A stretch of 64,000 bases of DNA from Bacteroides caecimuris (GTDB taxonomy: Bacteria > Bacteroidota > Bacteroidia > Bacteroidales > Bacteroidaceae), in NCBI RefSeq assembly GCF_001688725.2, contig NZ_CP015401.2:1736001-1800000 (forward strand), read 5' to 3'. Below the pieces are notes generated by a model. That model searched no databases, was not told the origin of the DNA, and saw nothing but the letters and a program-made list of their open reading frames with translations. The translations under genes were made by a program, and so were the position numbers. Of the stretch, positions 16,143 to 24,947 are shown piece by piece. Positions within the stretch are counted from its first letter, which is position 1. Each line of letters begins with the position of its first letter.

Positions 16143-16575
16143 CCTGATTGTGATCCACTGTTCCGCCACAAGGGCGGACAGGGATTTCACGGAAGATGAT
16201 TTGGAAGTCTGTCATCGCCGACGAGGGTTCAACGGGGCGGGCTATCATTTTTATATCCGTAAAAATGGAGCCATAAAGACTACCCGTGAGATTGAGAAGA
16301 TCGGTGCGCACGCAAAGGGTCACAACGCTCACTCGATAGGTATCTGCTATGAAGGGGGACTTGACTGTCAGGGGCGCCCTGCCGATACCCGCACTGAGTG
16401 GCAGATTCATTCCATGCACGTACTCATACTGACGCTACTCCGTGATTATCCGGGCTGTCGTATTTGCGGACATCGGGATTTAAGTCCCGACCTGAACGCA
16501 AACGGGGAGATTGAGCCGGAAGAATGGATCAAGGCTTGTCCGTGTTTCGATGTGAAGGCAGAGTGGGACGGTTGA
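16129..16575 (+). CDS. N-acetylmuramoyl-L-alanine amidase (T7-lysozyme-like, Amidase_2)
   Basis: 148 residues from the ATG at 16129 (MRKINLIVIHCSATR); a TTG three bases earlier is possible. The zinc amidase motifs are present: IHCSAT (first His), GAHAKGHNAHSIGICYEGG, ICGHRDLSPDLN (second His) and ACPCFDV (Cys ligand). This matches the compact phage T7 lysozyme type, which cleaves the bond between N-acetylmuramate and L-alanine. There is no signal peptide, so export would need a partner such as a holin; the overlapping membrane peptide is a candidate. Last gene of the island. Confidence 0.92.
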   Translation: MRKINLIVIHCSATRADRDFTEDDLEVCHRRRGFNGAGYHFYIRKNGAIKTTREIEKIGAHAKGHNAHSIGICYEGGLDCQGRPADTRTEWQIHSMHVLILTLLRDYPGCRICGHRDLSPDLNANGEIEPEEWIKACPCFDVKAEWDG

Positions 16576-16592
16576 GCGGAGTGGATGGCTGA

Positions 16593-17789
16593 TCAGAAAG
16601 CCTCTGTCATATTGAAATAGAATAAATTCTGTTTGTTCACCATGTCTCTGCCGATATCAAGGCGTACATTCATACGAGGCTGGACTTCAATGCGTAGCCC
16701 TACTCCGAGGTTTGGAAGCACACCTTCTATCTTGCCTGGAGTGGGGCCCATGAATCCGCAGCCTCCCCATGCCACATATCCTATATGGCTCAACATTTTC
16801 CTCACCCATGTGCTTTTGTCTGTATTGATCATCTGACGGTATTCGGCCATCATTACATGCGATGACTTGTCGCGAAACTGCCCCATGTAGTAACCGCGAA
16901 GATCGAAAGGGGTTCCGCTAAGCACGTATTTTGTCAGCGGAACATTCCCGAATGCGTTTTTGCTCTGCACGGTCCAAGCTATCACTTTGCGACGCCCCAC
17001 TGTTTTGTATTGGCGGTAGTCTATCTCTAAACGATAAAAGTTATTATCACTGCCGAACGTTTTATGGTACATCATTCCCCGGAAGTCGAGGTACGTTCCG
17101 CGGTAAGCATTGGCGGGGATATCGCGTGTGTCATACGTCAGCAGGAAACCAAGTCCCGAACTGAAATTTTTGTACCCGTGCTCCGTGCCCCCTGCCGCTA
17201 TGTACGAGGGCTCATTGACCATCCCGGCAGCCGGTTCGGTAATTTTATCGTAGTTTAAATCGACCTGAGGACCTGCAAAGAAATCGCTTTCTCCCAGGCG
17301 GAACAAGAACCAGGGGTTTACTTGAATGCCACTATAACGGTATTCGCTGGTATCTTCTCCACGTTCGTAATCTTTATTGGTGGAGTATCCGATGCCATAA
17401 AAGTTCTCGATCGTATTTTTATATGAGAAGGTGCCGAAGATACGGAAACGATCGCCTTTAAAGAAGAGCTGCGGCTTCGCCATCAGGTTCAAGCCGCCCT
17501 TGAACATCAAGGCAACGGACATGGGCACTACCGAACGTCGCTGGGTGGTGTCGCTCGGATTCATCCGGAACGTCAACAATGCGCTACCGCCCACTAGCAG
17601 ACCAAAATCCGGTGTATAACTGGGACCGCCCAATATGTTATAGTGCAGATTACGTTTTGCCACGCGCTGGCGATGCAACTCGCGCTTGGAAAGGGCAGGG
17701 ACGGTGTCCGATGGGGTGTCAGCAGTCGTAGCCGACATCATATTGATGGATGGAAGCATCATCAATATTCCTATTATATATTTCTTCAT
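16593..17789 (-). CDS. Omp85/BamA-family outer-membrane beta-barrel protein
   Basis: 398 residues with a signal peptide (about 1-20) and no POTRA domains; nearly all the mature part is a 16-strand-type barrel. Omp85 features are present: a GYTPDF-like first strand (GGPSYTPDFGLLVGG), the loop-6 motif (FDLRGYYMGQFRDK, around 290) and a C-terminal aromatic end (FYFNMTEAF). It resembles the bacterial surface antigen group of short Omp85 barrels in Bacteroidota, whose function is unsettled. It converges with the amidase gene with an 18-bp gap, and its promoter region (17790-18009) faces the C1 peptidase gene. Confidence 0.85.
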   Translation of the reverse strand: MKKYIIGILMMLPSINMMSATTADTPSDTVPALSKRELHRQRVAKRNLHYNILGGPSYTPDFGLLVGGSALLTFRMNPSDTTQRRSVVPMSVALMFKGGLNLMAKPQLFFKGDRFRIFGTFSYKNTIENFYGIGYSTNKDYERGEDTSEYRYSGIQVNPWFLFRLGESDFFAGPQVDLNYDKITEPAAGMVNEPSYIAAGGTEHGYKNFSSGLGFLLTYDTRDIPANAYRGTYLDFRGMMYHKTFGSDNNFYRLEIDYRQYKTVGRRKVIAWTVQSKNAFGNVPLTKYVLSGTPFDLRGYYMGQFRDKSSHVMMAEYRQMINTDKSTWVRKMLSHIGYVAWGGCGFMGPTPGKIEGVLPNLGVGLRIEVQPRMNVRLDIGRDMVNKQNLFYFNMTEAF

Positions 17790-18009
17790 AACTTCTCTCT
17801 GAGGAATCCGGCTGCAAAGAAAACTATTTTATCTCGATTAGTTTTGATATTCTTAGATAATAAATCTAAAAAAGAATCGTATTTTTGCAGAATAAGATGT
17901 TTCTCGATATGCTGATAAATAAAGTTGCATGATTTATCTCCATACACCAACACATAATTTATTAGTATATCATGATCCGTCAGCCTATTAATTACTTATA
18001 TATATCATA

Positions 18010-19404
18010 ATGAATAAACAGATTTTATCCATTTTTGTTTTCTGCGCTTTCTCTTGTTCTACACAAGCGCAAGAACTGAAAGGCGGCATCAGCGACTCCA
18101 TGATGCAACAAATCAAGCAGAGTTATGCAAACACTCCCTCTGACAAGGCTATCCGCAACGCCATCGGAAACAACGACATCCGCAAACTGGCTCTCAACCA
18201 GGATAACCTGAAAGGCATGGATACGCATTTTTCCATCAAAGTGCCCTCTAAAGGTATCACCGACCAGAAATCTTCCGGCCGGTGCTGGCTCTTCACAGGG
18301 CTGAACGTGATGCGTGCCAAAGCGATCGCAAAGCATAACCTCGGCGCCTTCGAATTCTCGCAGACTTATCCTTTCTTCTTCGACCAACTGGAGAAAGCGA
18401 ACCTCTTCCTGCAAGGTATCATCGACACCAGCAGCAAACCGATGGACGATAAAATGGTGGAGTGGCTTTTCCGCAATCCTTTAAGTGACGGGGGCACATT
18501 TACCGGCGTAGCGGACATCGTAAGCAAATACGGACTTGTCCCCAAAGATGTGATGCCCGAAACAAACAGCAGTGAAAATACTTCCCGCATGGCAGGCCTG
18601 ATCGCCCTGAAACTCCGTGAACAGGGGCTGCAACTCCGTGAGCTCGCCGCCAAAGGCGCCAAACCCGCTGTCATCGAAAAAACGAAGACTGAAATGTTGA
18701 GCGTAATCTACCGCATGTTGGTGTTGAATCTCGGTGTTCCCCCTACAGAATTTACCTGGACCGAACACAATGCCAAAGGTGAGCCTGTATCTACCGAAAC
18801 TTACACCCCGCTTTCTTTCCTGAAGAAATATGGCGACGAAAATCTGATTGACAGCTACGTCATGCTTATGAACGACCCCAGCCGCGAATACTACAAATGT
18901 TATGAAATAGATTACGACCGCCACCGCTACGACGGTAAAAACTGGATGTATGTCAATCTCCCCATCGAGGATATCAAGGAAATGGCTATCGCCTCTCTCA
19001 AAGACAGCACAATGATGTATTTCTCCTGCGATGTGGGCAAATTCCTGAATTCTGACCGGGGACTGCTGGATGTCAAAAACTACGACTACGAATCTCTAAT
19101 GGGGACGTCTTTTAATATGAATAAGAAGCAACGTATCCAAACCTTTGCCAGCGGCTCCAGCCACGCCATGACGCTCATGGCTGTCGACCTCGACAAGAAT
19201 GGAAAACCAACGAAATGGATGGTTGAAAATAGTTGGGGACCAGCCGCCGGCTATCAGGGGTATCTCATCATGACGGACGAATGGTTCAACGAATATATGT
19301 TCCGATTGGTGGTGGAGACCAAGTATTCATCGGAAAAGGTGCTGGAGGTGTTGAAGCAGAAACCAATCCGGTTGCCGGCGTGGGATCCTATGTTTGCTGA
19401 ATAG
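18010..19404 (+). CDS. Secreted C1-family aminopeptidase (bleomycin-hydrolase/PepC type)
   Basis: 464 residues with a signal peptide (cleavage near TQAQE). The papain-fold catalytic residues are in order: Cys in DQKSSGRCWLFTGLN (about 95), His in SSHAMTLMAVD (about 395), Asn in VENSWG (about 415). The overall length and a C-terminal tail after NSWG match the PepC/bleomycin hydrolase family, in which the tail blocks part of the active site and makes it an aminopeptidase. The family is normally cytosolic; the leader peptide implies a periplasmic peptide-trimming role here, as in other Bacteroides. Single gene. Confidence 0.92.
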   Translation: MNKQILSIFVFCAFSCSTQAQELKGGISDSMMQQIKQSYANTPSDKAIRNAIGNNDIRKLALNQDNLKGMDTHFSIKVPSKGITDQKSSGRCWLFTGLNVMRAKAIAKHNLGAFEFSQTYPFFFDQLEKANLFLQGIIDTSSKPMDDKMVEWLFRNPLSDGGTFTGVADIVSKYGLVPKDVMPETNSSENTSRMAGLIALKLREQGLQLRELAAKGAKPAVIEKTKTEMLSVIYRMLVLNLGVPPTEFTWTEHNAKGEPVSTETYTPLSFLKKYGDENLIDSYVMLMNDPSREYYKCYEIDYDRHRYDGKNWMYVNLPIEDIKEMAIASLKDSTMMYFSCDVGKFLNSDRGLLDVKNYDYESLMGTSFNMNKKQRIQTFASGSSHAMTLMAVDLDKNGKPTKWMVENSWGPAAGYQGYLIMTDEWFNEYMFRLVVETKYSSEKVLEVLKQKPIRLPAWDPMFAE

Positions 19405-19434
19405 TTCTTTGAGGGGAGAGAGTTCTTTTTCTTT

Positions 19435-19945
19435 CGTCTTGATACGAAAGAAAAAGAACCAAAAAGAAAGAATCAAGGCTGCGTTTTTCCGTCTACTCCG
19501 GTGCTTCCCCTGGCTAAAGGGCAGAAACTCGCTACGCTCAAACAGTCTGCCCTTCTTAACGCCGAAGGAAACACCTGCGCTTGACGCCGGAAAAACGAGG
19601 CCGGGGAAACCATTCGGCATGGGGCCACAGCACCGGACTTTCTACTGCGAACCAGTTGCTAGCTTCCCACAGCGAACTAACTGCCAGTTTCCTTTGCAAC
19701 GAACCAGCTGCCAGCTTCCTACAGCGAACTCACCGACAGCTTCCTTATGTAGCGAACCCGCAGCGAACACTGGCCTACTTTTTTCTCCGTTAAGCGAGTG
19801 CCCGTAACGTAGCGTTAAGAAGGGCAGACTGTTTGAGCGTAGCGAGTTTCTGCCCTTTAGCGAAGTGAAGGAAGCGAGTAGGAGAAAAAAGTCAGCCTTG
19901 AATTTTTCTTTGCTTCTTTCTTTTGTTTCAAGACAAAAGAAAGAT
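19435..19945. repeat. Large hairpin-type repeat element with tandem repeats in its centre
   Basis: A perfect 49-bp inverted repeat (19514-19562 versus 19812-19860; it contains AAACTCGCTACGCTCAAACA) is extended outward on both sides by imperfect complementarity to about 19435 and 19945. The centre holds about four degenerate units of 25-28 bp (starts 19647, 19672, 19699, 19724), each GCGAACC-like followed by GCCAGCTTCC. It fills the 668-bp gap (19405-20072) between the C1 peptidase gene and nqrA. The open frames across it are low-complexity and not credible as genes. Confidence 0.7.
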
Positions 19946-20072
19946 GACTCACGTGTACGAGCACGAACGCAATTACGGATTTATTTCCGTAATTCCTTTC
20001 TTTTTTCCTCCCGAATCCCAATCTTATTTATTACTTTTGCGGAAAATTTATGAAACCATTATTTTATATAGC

Positions 20073-21422
20073 ATGGCAAATGTAATAAAGTTACGTAAAG
20101 GCCTTGACATAAACCTGAAAGGGAAAGCTGCTGAAACGTACGCAACAGTAAAAGCGCCGGGATTCTACGCACTTGTACCCGACGACTTTCCTGGAGTGAC
20201 GCCTAAGGTAGTTGTGAAAGAGCAGGAATATGTAATGGCTGGTGGACCCTTGTTTATCGACAAGTATCATCCTGAAGTGAAATTTGTTTCGCCGGTGAGC
20301 GGCGTGGTGACGAGTGTAGAACGTGGTGCTCGTCGTAAGGTATTGAACATCGTAGTAGAAGCTGCTGCCGAGCAGGACTATGAAGATTTTGGGAAAAAGA
20401 ATGTTGCTTCGATGGATGCTGAAGCTGTGAAATCCGCTTTGTTAGAAGCCGGACTTTTCGCGTTTATCAAACAGCGTCCTTATGACATCATTGCCGATCC
20501 TACGGTAACCCCGAAAGGAATCTTCATCTCCGCATTCGACACCAACCCGTTGGCTCCGGACTTCGAGTTCGCCCTCAAAGGTGAGGAAGCAAACTTCCAG
20601 ACAGGACTCGATGCTCTTGCCAAACTGGCAAAAACTTACCTGAGCATCAGTGTGAAACAGAACGCTGCCGCACTGACACAGGCTCAGAACGTTACAATCA
20701 CCGCATTCGACGGACCGAACCCTGCTGGTAATGTAGGCGTTCAGATCAACCATCTTGATCCTGTATCTAAGGGCGAAACGGTGTGGACTATTGATCCGCA
20801 AGCCGTCATCTTCATCGGCCGCCTTTTCAATACAGGCCATGTAGATTTCACCCGCACAGTAGCCGTGACAGGTTCCGAAGTGTTGAAGCCTGCATACTGC
20901 AAATTACAGGTAGGCGCATTGCTCACCAACGTCTTTGCCGGCAATGTAACAAAAGACAAAGACTTACGCTATATAAGCGGTAACGTGCTGACAGGAAAAC
21001 AAGTATCTCCGAACGGATATTTAGGCGCATTCCATAGCCAACTGACGGTTATCCCCGAAGGTGACAACATTCACGAAATGCTTGGATGGATCATGCCGCG
21101 CTTCAACCAGTTCAGTGCCAACCGTTCGTATTTCAGCTGGTTGATGGGTAAGAAGGAATATACGCTGGATGCCCGCATCAAAGGTGGCGAACGCCACATG
21201 ATTATGTCGGGCGAATACGATAAGGTATTCCCGATGGACATACTGCCCGAATATCTGATTAAAGCAATCATTGCCGGTGACATCGACCGTATGGAAGCAC
21301 TTGGCATCTACGAAGTAGCCCCCGAAGATTTCGCCCTTTGCGAGTTCGTATGCTCTTCAAAGATGGAACTGCAACGCATCGTTCGTGTCGGGCTCGATAT
21401 GCTCCGTGCAGAAATGGCGTAA
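20073..21422 (+). CDS. nqrA: Na+-translocating NADH:quinone reductase subunit A
   Basis: 449 residues from the ATG at 20073 (MANVIKLRKGLDINLKG); the 50-codon upstream extension overlaps the hairpin repeat and is not family-like. NqrA is the cytoplasmic subunit of the sodium pump that oxidises NADH, reduces quinone and exports Na+. The sequence shows the family's N-terminal RnfC-like barrel (PKVVVKEQEYVMAGGPLFID) and ends normally at LRAEMA. First gene of nqrABCDEF, all on the + strand. A 247-bp gap with tandem repeats separates it from nqrB, unusual within this operon. Confidence 0.95.
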   Translation: MANVIKLRKGLDINLKGKAAETYATVKAPGFYALVPDDFPGVTPKVVVKEQEYVMAGGPLFIDKYHPEVKFVSPVSGVVTSVERGARRKVLNIVVEAAAEQDYEDFGKKNVASMDAEAVKSALLEAGLFAFIKQRPYDIIADPTVTPKGIFISAFDTNPLAPDFEFALKGEEANFQTGLDALAKLAKTYLSISVKQNAAALTQAQNVTITAFDGPNPAGNVGVQINHLDPVSKGETVWTIDPQAVIFIGRLFNTGHVDFTRTVAVTGSEVLKPAYCKLQVGALLTNVFAGNVTKDKDLRYISGNVLTGKQVSPNGYLGAFHSQLTVIPEGDNIHEMLGWIMPRFNQFSANRSYFSWLMGKKEYTLDARIKGGERHMIMSGEYDKVFPMDILPEYLIKAIIAGDIDRMEALGIYEVAPEDFALCEFVCSSKMELQRIVRVGLDMLRAEMA

Positions 21423-21506
21423 TCGTATAAGAGATTAAATAATAAAAATTAAAATAAGCGATAGTTGAAATCTTGCGAAACGGCTCTCTGTGGGGGACAG
21501 CACTTT

Positions 21507-21602
21507 GTAAATGCAGCTTTTAGGTAATGTATACACAGTATGTAAATGCAACTCTTAGGTCGTGTATAGCATACCAGTACAGCTTTTAGTAATACACTGC
21601 AT
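21507..21602. repeat. 35-bp degenerate tandem repeat between nqrA and nqrB, about 2.7 copies
   Basis: Units start at 21507 and 21542 (GTAAATGCAGCTTTTAGGTA and GTAAATGCAACTCTTAGGTC and onward), with a shortened third at 21577. The array fills most of the 21423-21669 gap, which has no gene. Confidence 0.75.
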
Positions 21603-21669
21603 GCAAATACAGCATAAACCCCGGTACTGCCAGTTTCCAACTCTCAACTTTCAATTTTCAATTAAATAA

Positions 21670-22842
21670 ATGAAAGCGTTAAGAAATTATCTCGATAAGA
21701 TAAAGCCGAACTTTGAAGAGGGCGGCAAATTCCACGCATTCCAGTCGGTGTTCGACGGCTTCGAAACATTCCTGTTCGTGCCCAGCCAGACTGCGAAAAC
21801 GGGAACGCACATACACGACGCAATCGACAGCAAACGCATCATGTCGATTGTGGTTATTTCGTTAATACCGGCTTTGCTGTTCGGTATGTACAACGTAGGT
21901 TACCAGCATTTCACTCACACTGGTGCTACAGGCAGCTTCATCGAAATGTTTATCTACGGATTCCTGGCAGTATTGCCTAAAATAATCGTATCATACGTGG
22001 TAGGTCTCGGCATCGAGTTCGTTGTAGCTCAATGGAAGAAAGAAGAAATACAGGAAGGATTCCTCGTTTCCGGTATCCTGATCCCGATGATCGTTCCGGT
22101 AGACTGTCCGCTGTGGATTCTTGCCGTAGCTACTGCATTCTCTGTTATCTTTGCCAAAGAAGTATTCGGTGGTACAGGTATGAATGTGTTCAACGTTGCG
22201 TTGATCACCCGTGCATTCCTGTTCTTCGCATATCCGACCAAGATGTCCGGTGACGCCGTTTGGGTGTCAGGCGACAGCATCTTCGGTTTAGGACAAAGCG
22301 TAGACGGACTGACCGTTGCCACTCCATTGGGACAGGCTGCTACAACAGGCAGTGTTCCTGCGTTCAACATGGATATGATAACAGGTCTGATTCCGGGTTC
22401 TATCGGTGAAACCAGCGTAATCGCTATCCTGATAGGTGCCGTAATCCTGCTTTGGACAGGCGTTGCAAGCTGGAAAACAATGATTTCCGTATTTGTAGGT
22501 GGCGCATTCATGGCATGGGTATTCAACGCAATCGGCATGGAAAACAACACAATGGCTCAAATGCCTTGGTACGAACACCTCGTTCTCGGCGGTTTCTGCT
22601 TCGGTGCCGTATTTATGGCTACTGACCCTGTGACTTCCGCACGTACAGAAAGAGGTAAATATATCTTCGGATTCCTGATCGGTGTGATGGCTATCGTTAT
22701 CCGCGTACTGAATCCGGGTTATCCGGAAGGTATGATGCTTGCCATCCTGCTGATGAACATCTTTGCTCCGCTGATCGACTACTGTGTAGTACAGAGCAAC
22801 ATCAGCCGTCGCGAGAAACGCACTATCAAGTCTAACCAATAA
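21670..22842 (+). CDS. nqrB: Na+-translocating NADH:quinone reductase subunit B
   Basis: 390 residues with about ten membrane segments. The covalent-FMN motif is DGLTVATPL (around residue 215-222), where the family's threonine (D-G-x-T/S-x-A-T) carries FMN by a phosphoester bond. NqrB holds FMN and riboflavin and forms part of the Na+ path. Length and C-terminal positive-inside end (RREKRTIKSNQ) are normal. It is 12 bp upstream of nqrC, so co-translation is likely. Confidence 0.96.
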   Translation: MKALRNYLDKIKPNFEEGGKFHAFQSVFDGFETFLFVPSQTAKTGTHIHDAIDSKRIMSIVVISLIPALLFGMYNVGYQHFTHTGATGSFIEMFIYGFLAVLPKIIVSYVVGLGIEFVVAQWKKEEIQEGFLVSGILIPMIVPVDCPLWILAVATAFSVIFAKEVFGGTGMNVFNVALITRAFLFFAYPTKMSGDAVWVSGDSIFGLGQSVDGLTVATPLGQAATTGSVPAFNMDMITGLIPGSIGETSVIAILIGAVILLWTGVASWKTMISVFVGGAFMAWVFNAIGMENNTMAQMPWYEHLVLGGFCFGAVFMATDPVTSARTERGKYIFGFLIGVMAIVIRVLNPGYPEGMMLAILLMNIFAPLIDYCVVQSNISRREKRTIKSNQ

Positions 22843-22854
22843 TACCGAGAGAAA

Positions 22855-23529
22855 ATGAATACGAATAGTAATAGTTATACTATCATTTATGCTTCGGTAA
22901 TGGTTATTATCGTAGCATTCCTGCTGGCATTCGTTAGTTCTTCACTGAAATCTACGCAAGAGAAGAATGTGCAGCTGGACACTAAGAAACAAATCCTCGC
23001 TGCATTGAACATCAAGGATGTGAAAGACGCAGATGCTGAATATCAGAAATATGTGAAAGGGGATATGCTGATGAACGTAGATGGCACGCTGACCGAAAAC
23101 ACAGGTGAATTTGCTACCAACTACGAGAAAGAAGCAAAAGAGCAACAACGTCTGCACGTGTTTGTATGCGAAGTGGACGGTCAGACTAAATACGTAGTTC
23201 CTGTATACGGTGCCGGTCTTTGGGGCGCTATCTGGGGCTATGTTGCACTGAACGAAGATAAAGATACTGTTTACGGCACTTACTTCTCACACGCTAGCGA
23301 AACTCCGGGTCTGGGTGCTGAAATCGCAACCGACCGATTCCAAAATGCATTTGTAGGTAAGAAAACCTTGGAAAATGGAGCTATCACATTGGGAGTCGTA
23401 AAAAATGGCAAAGTAGAGAAACCTGACTACCAAGTGGATGGTATCTCCGGTGGTACAATTACTTCAGTAGGTGTAGATGCTATGTTGAAGGCTTGCCTGA
23501 ATAGTTACTTGAGTTTTTTAACTAAATAA
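22855..23529 (+). CDS. nqrC: Na+-translocating NADH:quinone reductase subunit C
   Basis: 224 residues: one N-terminal membrane helix (about 8-30), then a periplasmic FMN-binding domain. The flavinylation motif is VDGISGGTITSVGVDAM near the C-terminus, where the family's SGAT/S-T threonine is attached to FMN by ApbE (not in this window). Length is slightly shorter than in Vibrio. It lies 21 bp before nqrD with a purine-rich stretch (AAGGAGGAGAA) in front of that gene, one of the few Shine-Dalgarno-like sequences here. Confidence 0.95.
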   Translation: MNTNSNSYTIIYASVMVIIVAFLLAFVSSSLKSTQEKNVQLDTKKQILAALNIKDVKDADAEYQKYVKGDMLMNVDGTLTENTGEFATNYEKEAKEQQRLHVFVCEVDGQTKYVVPVYGAGLWGAIWGYVALNEDKDTVYGTYFSHASETPGLGAEIATDRFQNAFVGKKTLENGAITLGVVKNGKVEKPDYQVDGISGGTITSVGVDAMLKACLNSYLSFLTK

Positions 23530-23550
23530 TAAGGAGGAGAAATATAGAAT

Positions 23551-24192
23551 ATGGGACAACTGTTTTCAAAGAAAAATAAAGAAGTATTCTCTGCTCCGCT
23601 GGGAATTGATAATCCGGTAACCGTACAGGTGCTCGGTATCTGTTCTGCACTTGCTGTTACCGCAAAGCTGGAGCCTGCCATCGTGATGGGACTTTCAGTG
23701 ACGGTGATTACTGCATTTGCCAACGTTGTTATCTCACTGTTGCGCAAGACCATTCCTAACCGCATCCGCATCATCGTCCAGTTGGTTGTGGTAGCTGCCT
23801 TGGTAACCATCGTAAGTGAAGTTCTGAAAGCGTGTGCTTACGACGTAAGCGTACAACTCTCTGTATACGTAGGTCTGATCATCACCAACTGTATCTTGAT
23901 GGGACGTCTGGAAGCATTTGCCATGCAGAACGGTCCTTGGGAGTCTTTCCTGGATGGTGTAGGTAATGGTTTGGGCTATGCCAAGATCTTGATTATCGTT
24001 GCTTTCTTCCGCGAACTGTTTGGATCGGGAACATTGCTTGGTTTCAATATCCTGAATTATGAACCGATTCAAAATATCGGATACGTAAACAACGGCTTGA
24101 TGTTGATGCCGCCGATGGCATTGATTATCGTAGCATGTATTATCTGGTATCAACGCGCACGTCATAAAGAATTGCAAGAACAAAGTAATTAA
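23551..24192 (+). CDS. nqrD: Na+-translocating NADH:quinone reductase subunit D
   Basis: 213 residues, six predicted membrane segments, with the NqrD/RnfE-type motifs [13 protein letters not shown] (around 115) and the glycine-rich [11 protein letters not shown]. NqrD and NqrE form an inverted-topology pair that contributes the iron centre and Na+ route in the membrane. The start ATG at 23551 follows a Shine-Dalgarno-like AGGAGGAG. The following gap to nqrE (110 bp) is unusually long for the operon and is AT-rich with ATAAATCATAAATC repeats. Confidence 0.95.
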   Translation: MGQLFSKKNKEVFSAPLGIDNPVTVQVLGICSALAVTAKLEPAIVMGLSVTVITAFANVVISLLRKTIPNRIRIIVQLVVVAALVTIVSEVLKACAYDVSVQLSVYVGLIITNCILMGRLEAFAMQNGPWESFLDGVGNGLGYAKILIIVAFFRELFGSGTLLGFNILNYEPIQNIGYVNNGLMLMPPMALIIVACIIWYQRARHKELQEQSN

Positions 24193-24239
24193 TTATTTCT
24201 GATTTCTGAATTATGATTTATGTCTAGCTTTATAGTCAT

Positions 24240-24302
24240 AGTCGCATGATAAGTCTGCTGAATCATAAATTATAAATCATAAATCATAAATCAAAAAGAA
24301 TT
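24240..24302. repeat. AT-rich ATAAATCATAAATC repeats and hairpin between nqrD and nqrE
   Basis: Direct repeats of AAATCATAAATCATAAATCA lie just before nqrE. Inverted copies (GATTTATG, TTATGATTTATG) lie upstream from about 24205, so the gap can fold into an AT-rich hairpin. It may reduce read-through within the operon. Confidence 0.5.
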
Positions 24303-24929
24303 ATGGAACATTTATTAAGTTTATTCGTCCGCTCTATCTTTGTGGACAACATGATATTCGCATTCTTCCTGGGTATGTGCTCATACCTGGCTGTTTCGAA
24401 GAATGTGAAGACTGCCGTAGGACTGGGTATCGCCGTAACTTTCGTGTTGCTGGTGACGCTTCCGGTCAACTACCTGTTGCAAACTAAGGTGCTGGCTGCC
24501 AATGCTATTATTGAAGGTGTCGACCTTAGCTTCTTGAGCTTTATTCTTTTCATTGCCGTTATCGCCGGTATTGTGCAGCTGGTGGAGATGATCGTAGAAC
24601 GTTTCACTCCGTCATTGTACGCTTCGCTGGGTATCTTCCTGCCGTTGATTGCCGTTAACTGTGCCATCATGGGTGCTTCTCTGTTTATGCAACAACGTAT
24701 CAATCTGGGTCCGAGTGATCCGAAATACATTGGTGATATCTGGGATGCCCTCGCTTATGCATTGGGCTCTGGTATCGGTTGGCTGCTGGCTATCGTAGGT
24801 CTGGCTGCTATCCGCGAGAAAATGGCTTACTCTGACGTACCTGCTCCGTTGAAGGGCTTGGGTATCACATTTATCACAGTAGGTCTGATGGCAATCGCGT
24901 TTATGTGTTTCTCTGGTTTGAACATCTAA
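24303..24929 (+). CDS. nqrE: Na+-translocating NADH:quinone reductase subunit E
   Basis: 208 residues with six membrane segments and the NqrE/RnfA signature [19 protein letters not shown] near the start. The region [12 protein letters not shown] (around 120) mirrors NCILMG of NqrD, as expected for the homologous inverted pair. Start ATG at 24303; it ends 18 bp before nqrF with an AGAAAGGA stretch ahead of the next start. Function as for the complex: membrane subunit of the Na+ pump. Confidence 0.95.
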   Translation: MEHLLSLFVRSIFVDNMIFAFFLGMCSYLAVSKNVKTAVGLGIAVTFVLLVTLPVNYLLQTKVLAANAIIEGVDLSFLSFILFIAVIAGIVQLVEMIVERFTPSLYASLGIFLPLIAVNCAIMGASLFMQQRINLGPSDPKYIGDIWDALAYALGSGIGWLLAIVGLAAIREKMAYSDVPAPLKGLGITFITVGLMAIAFMCFSGLNI

Positions 24930-24947
24930 AAAGAAAGGAATAAGACA

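Noticed and set aside
19394..19807. Open frames across the hairpin element before nqrA
   Set aside because: They read through inverted and tandem repeats with low-complexity products and no start context.
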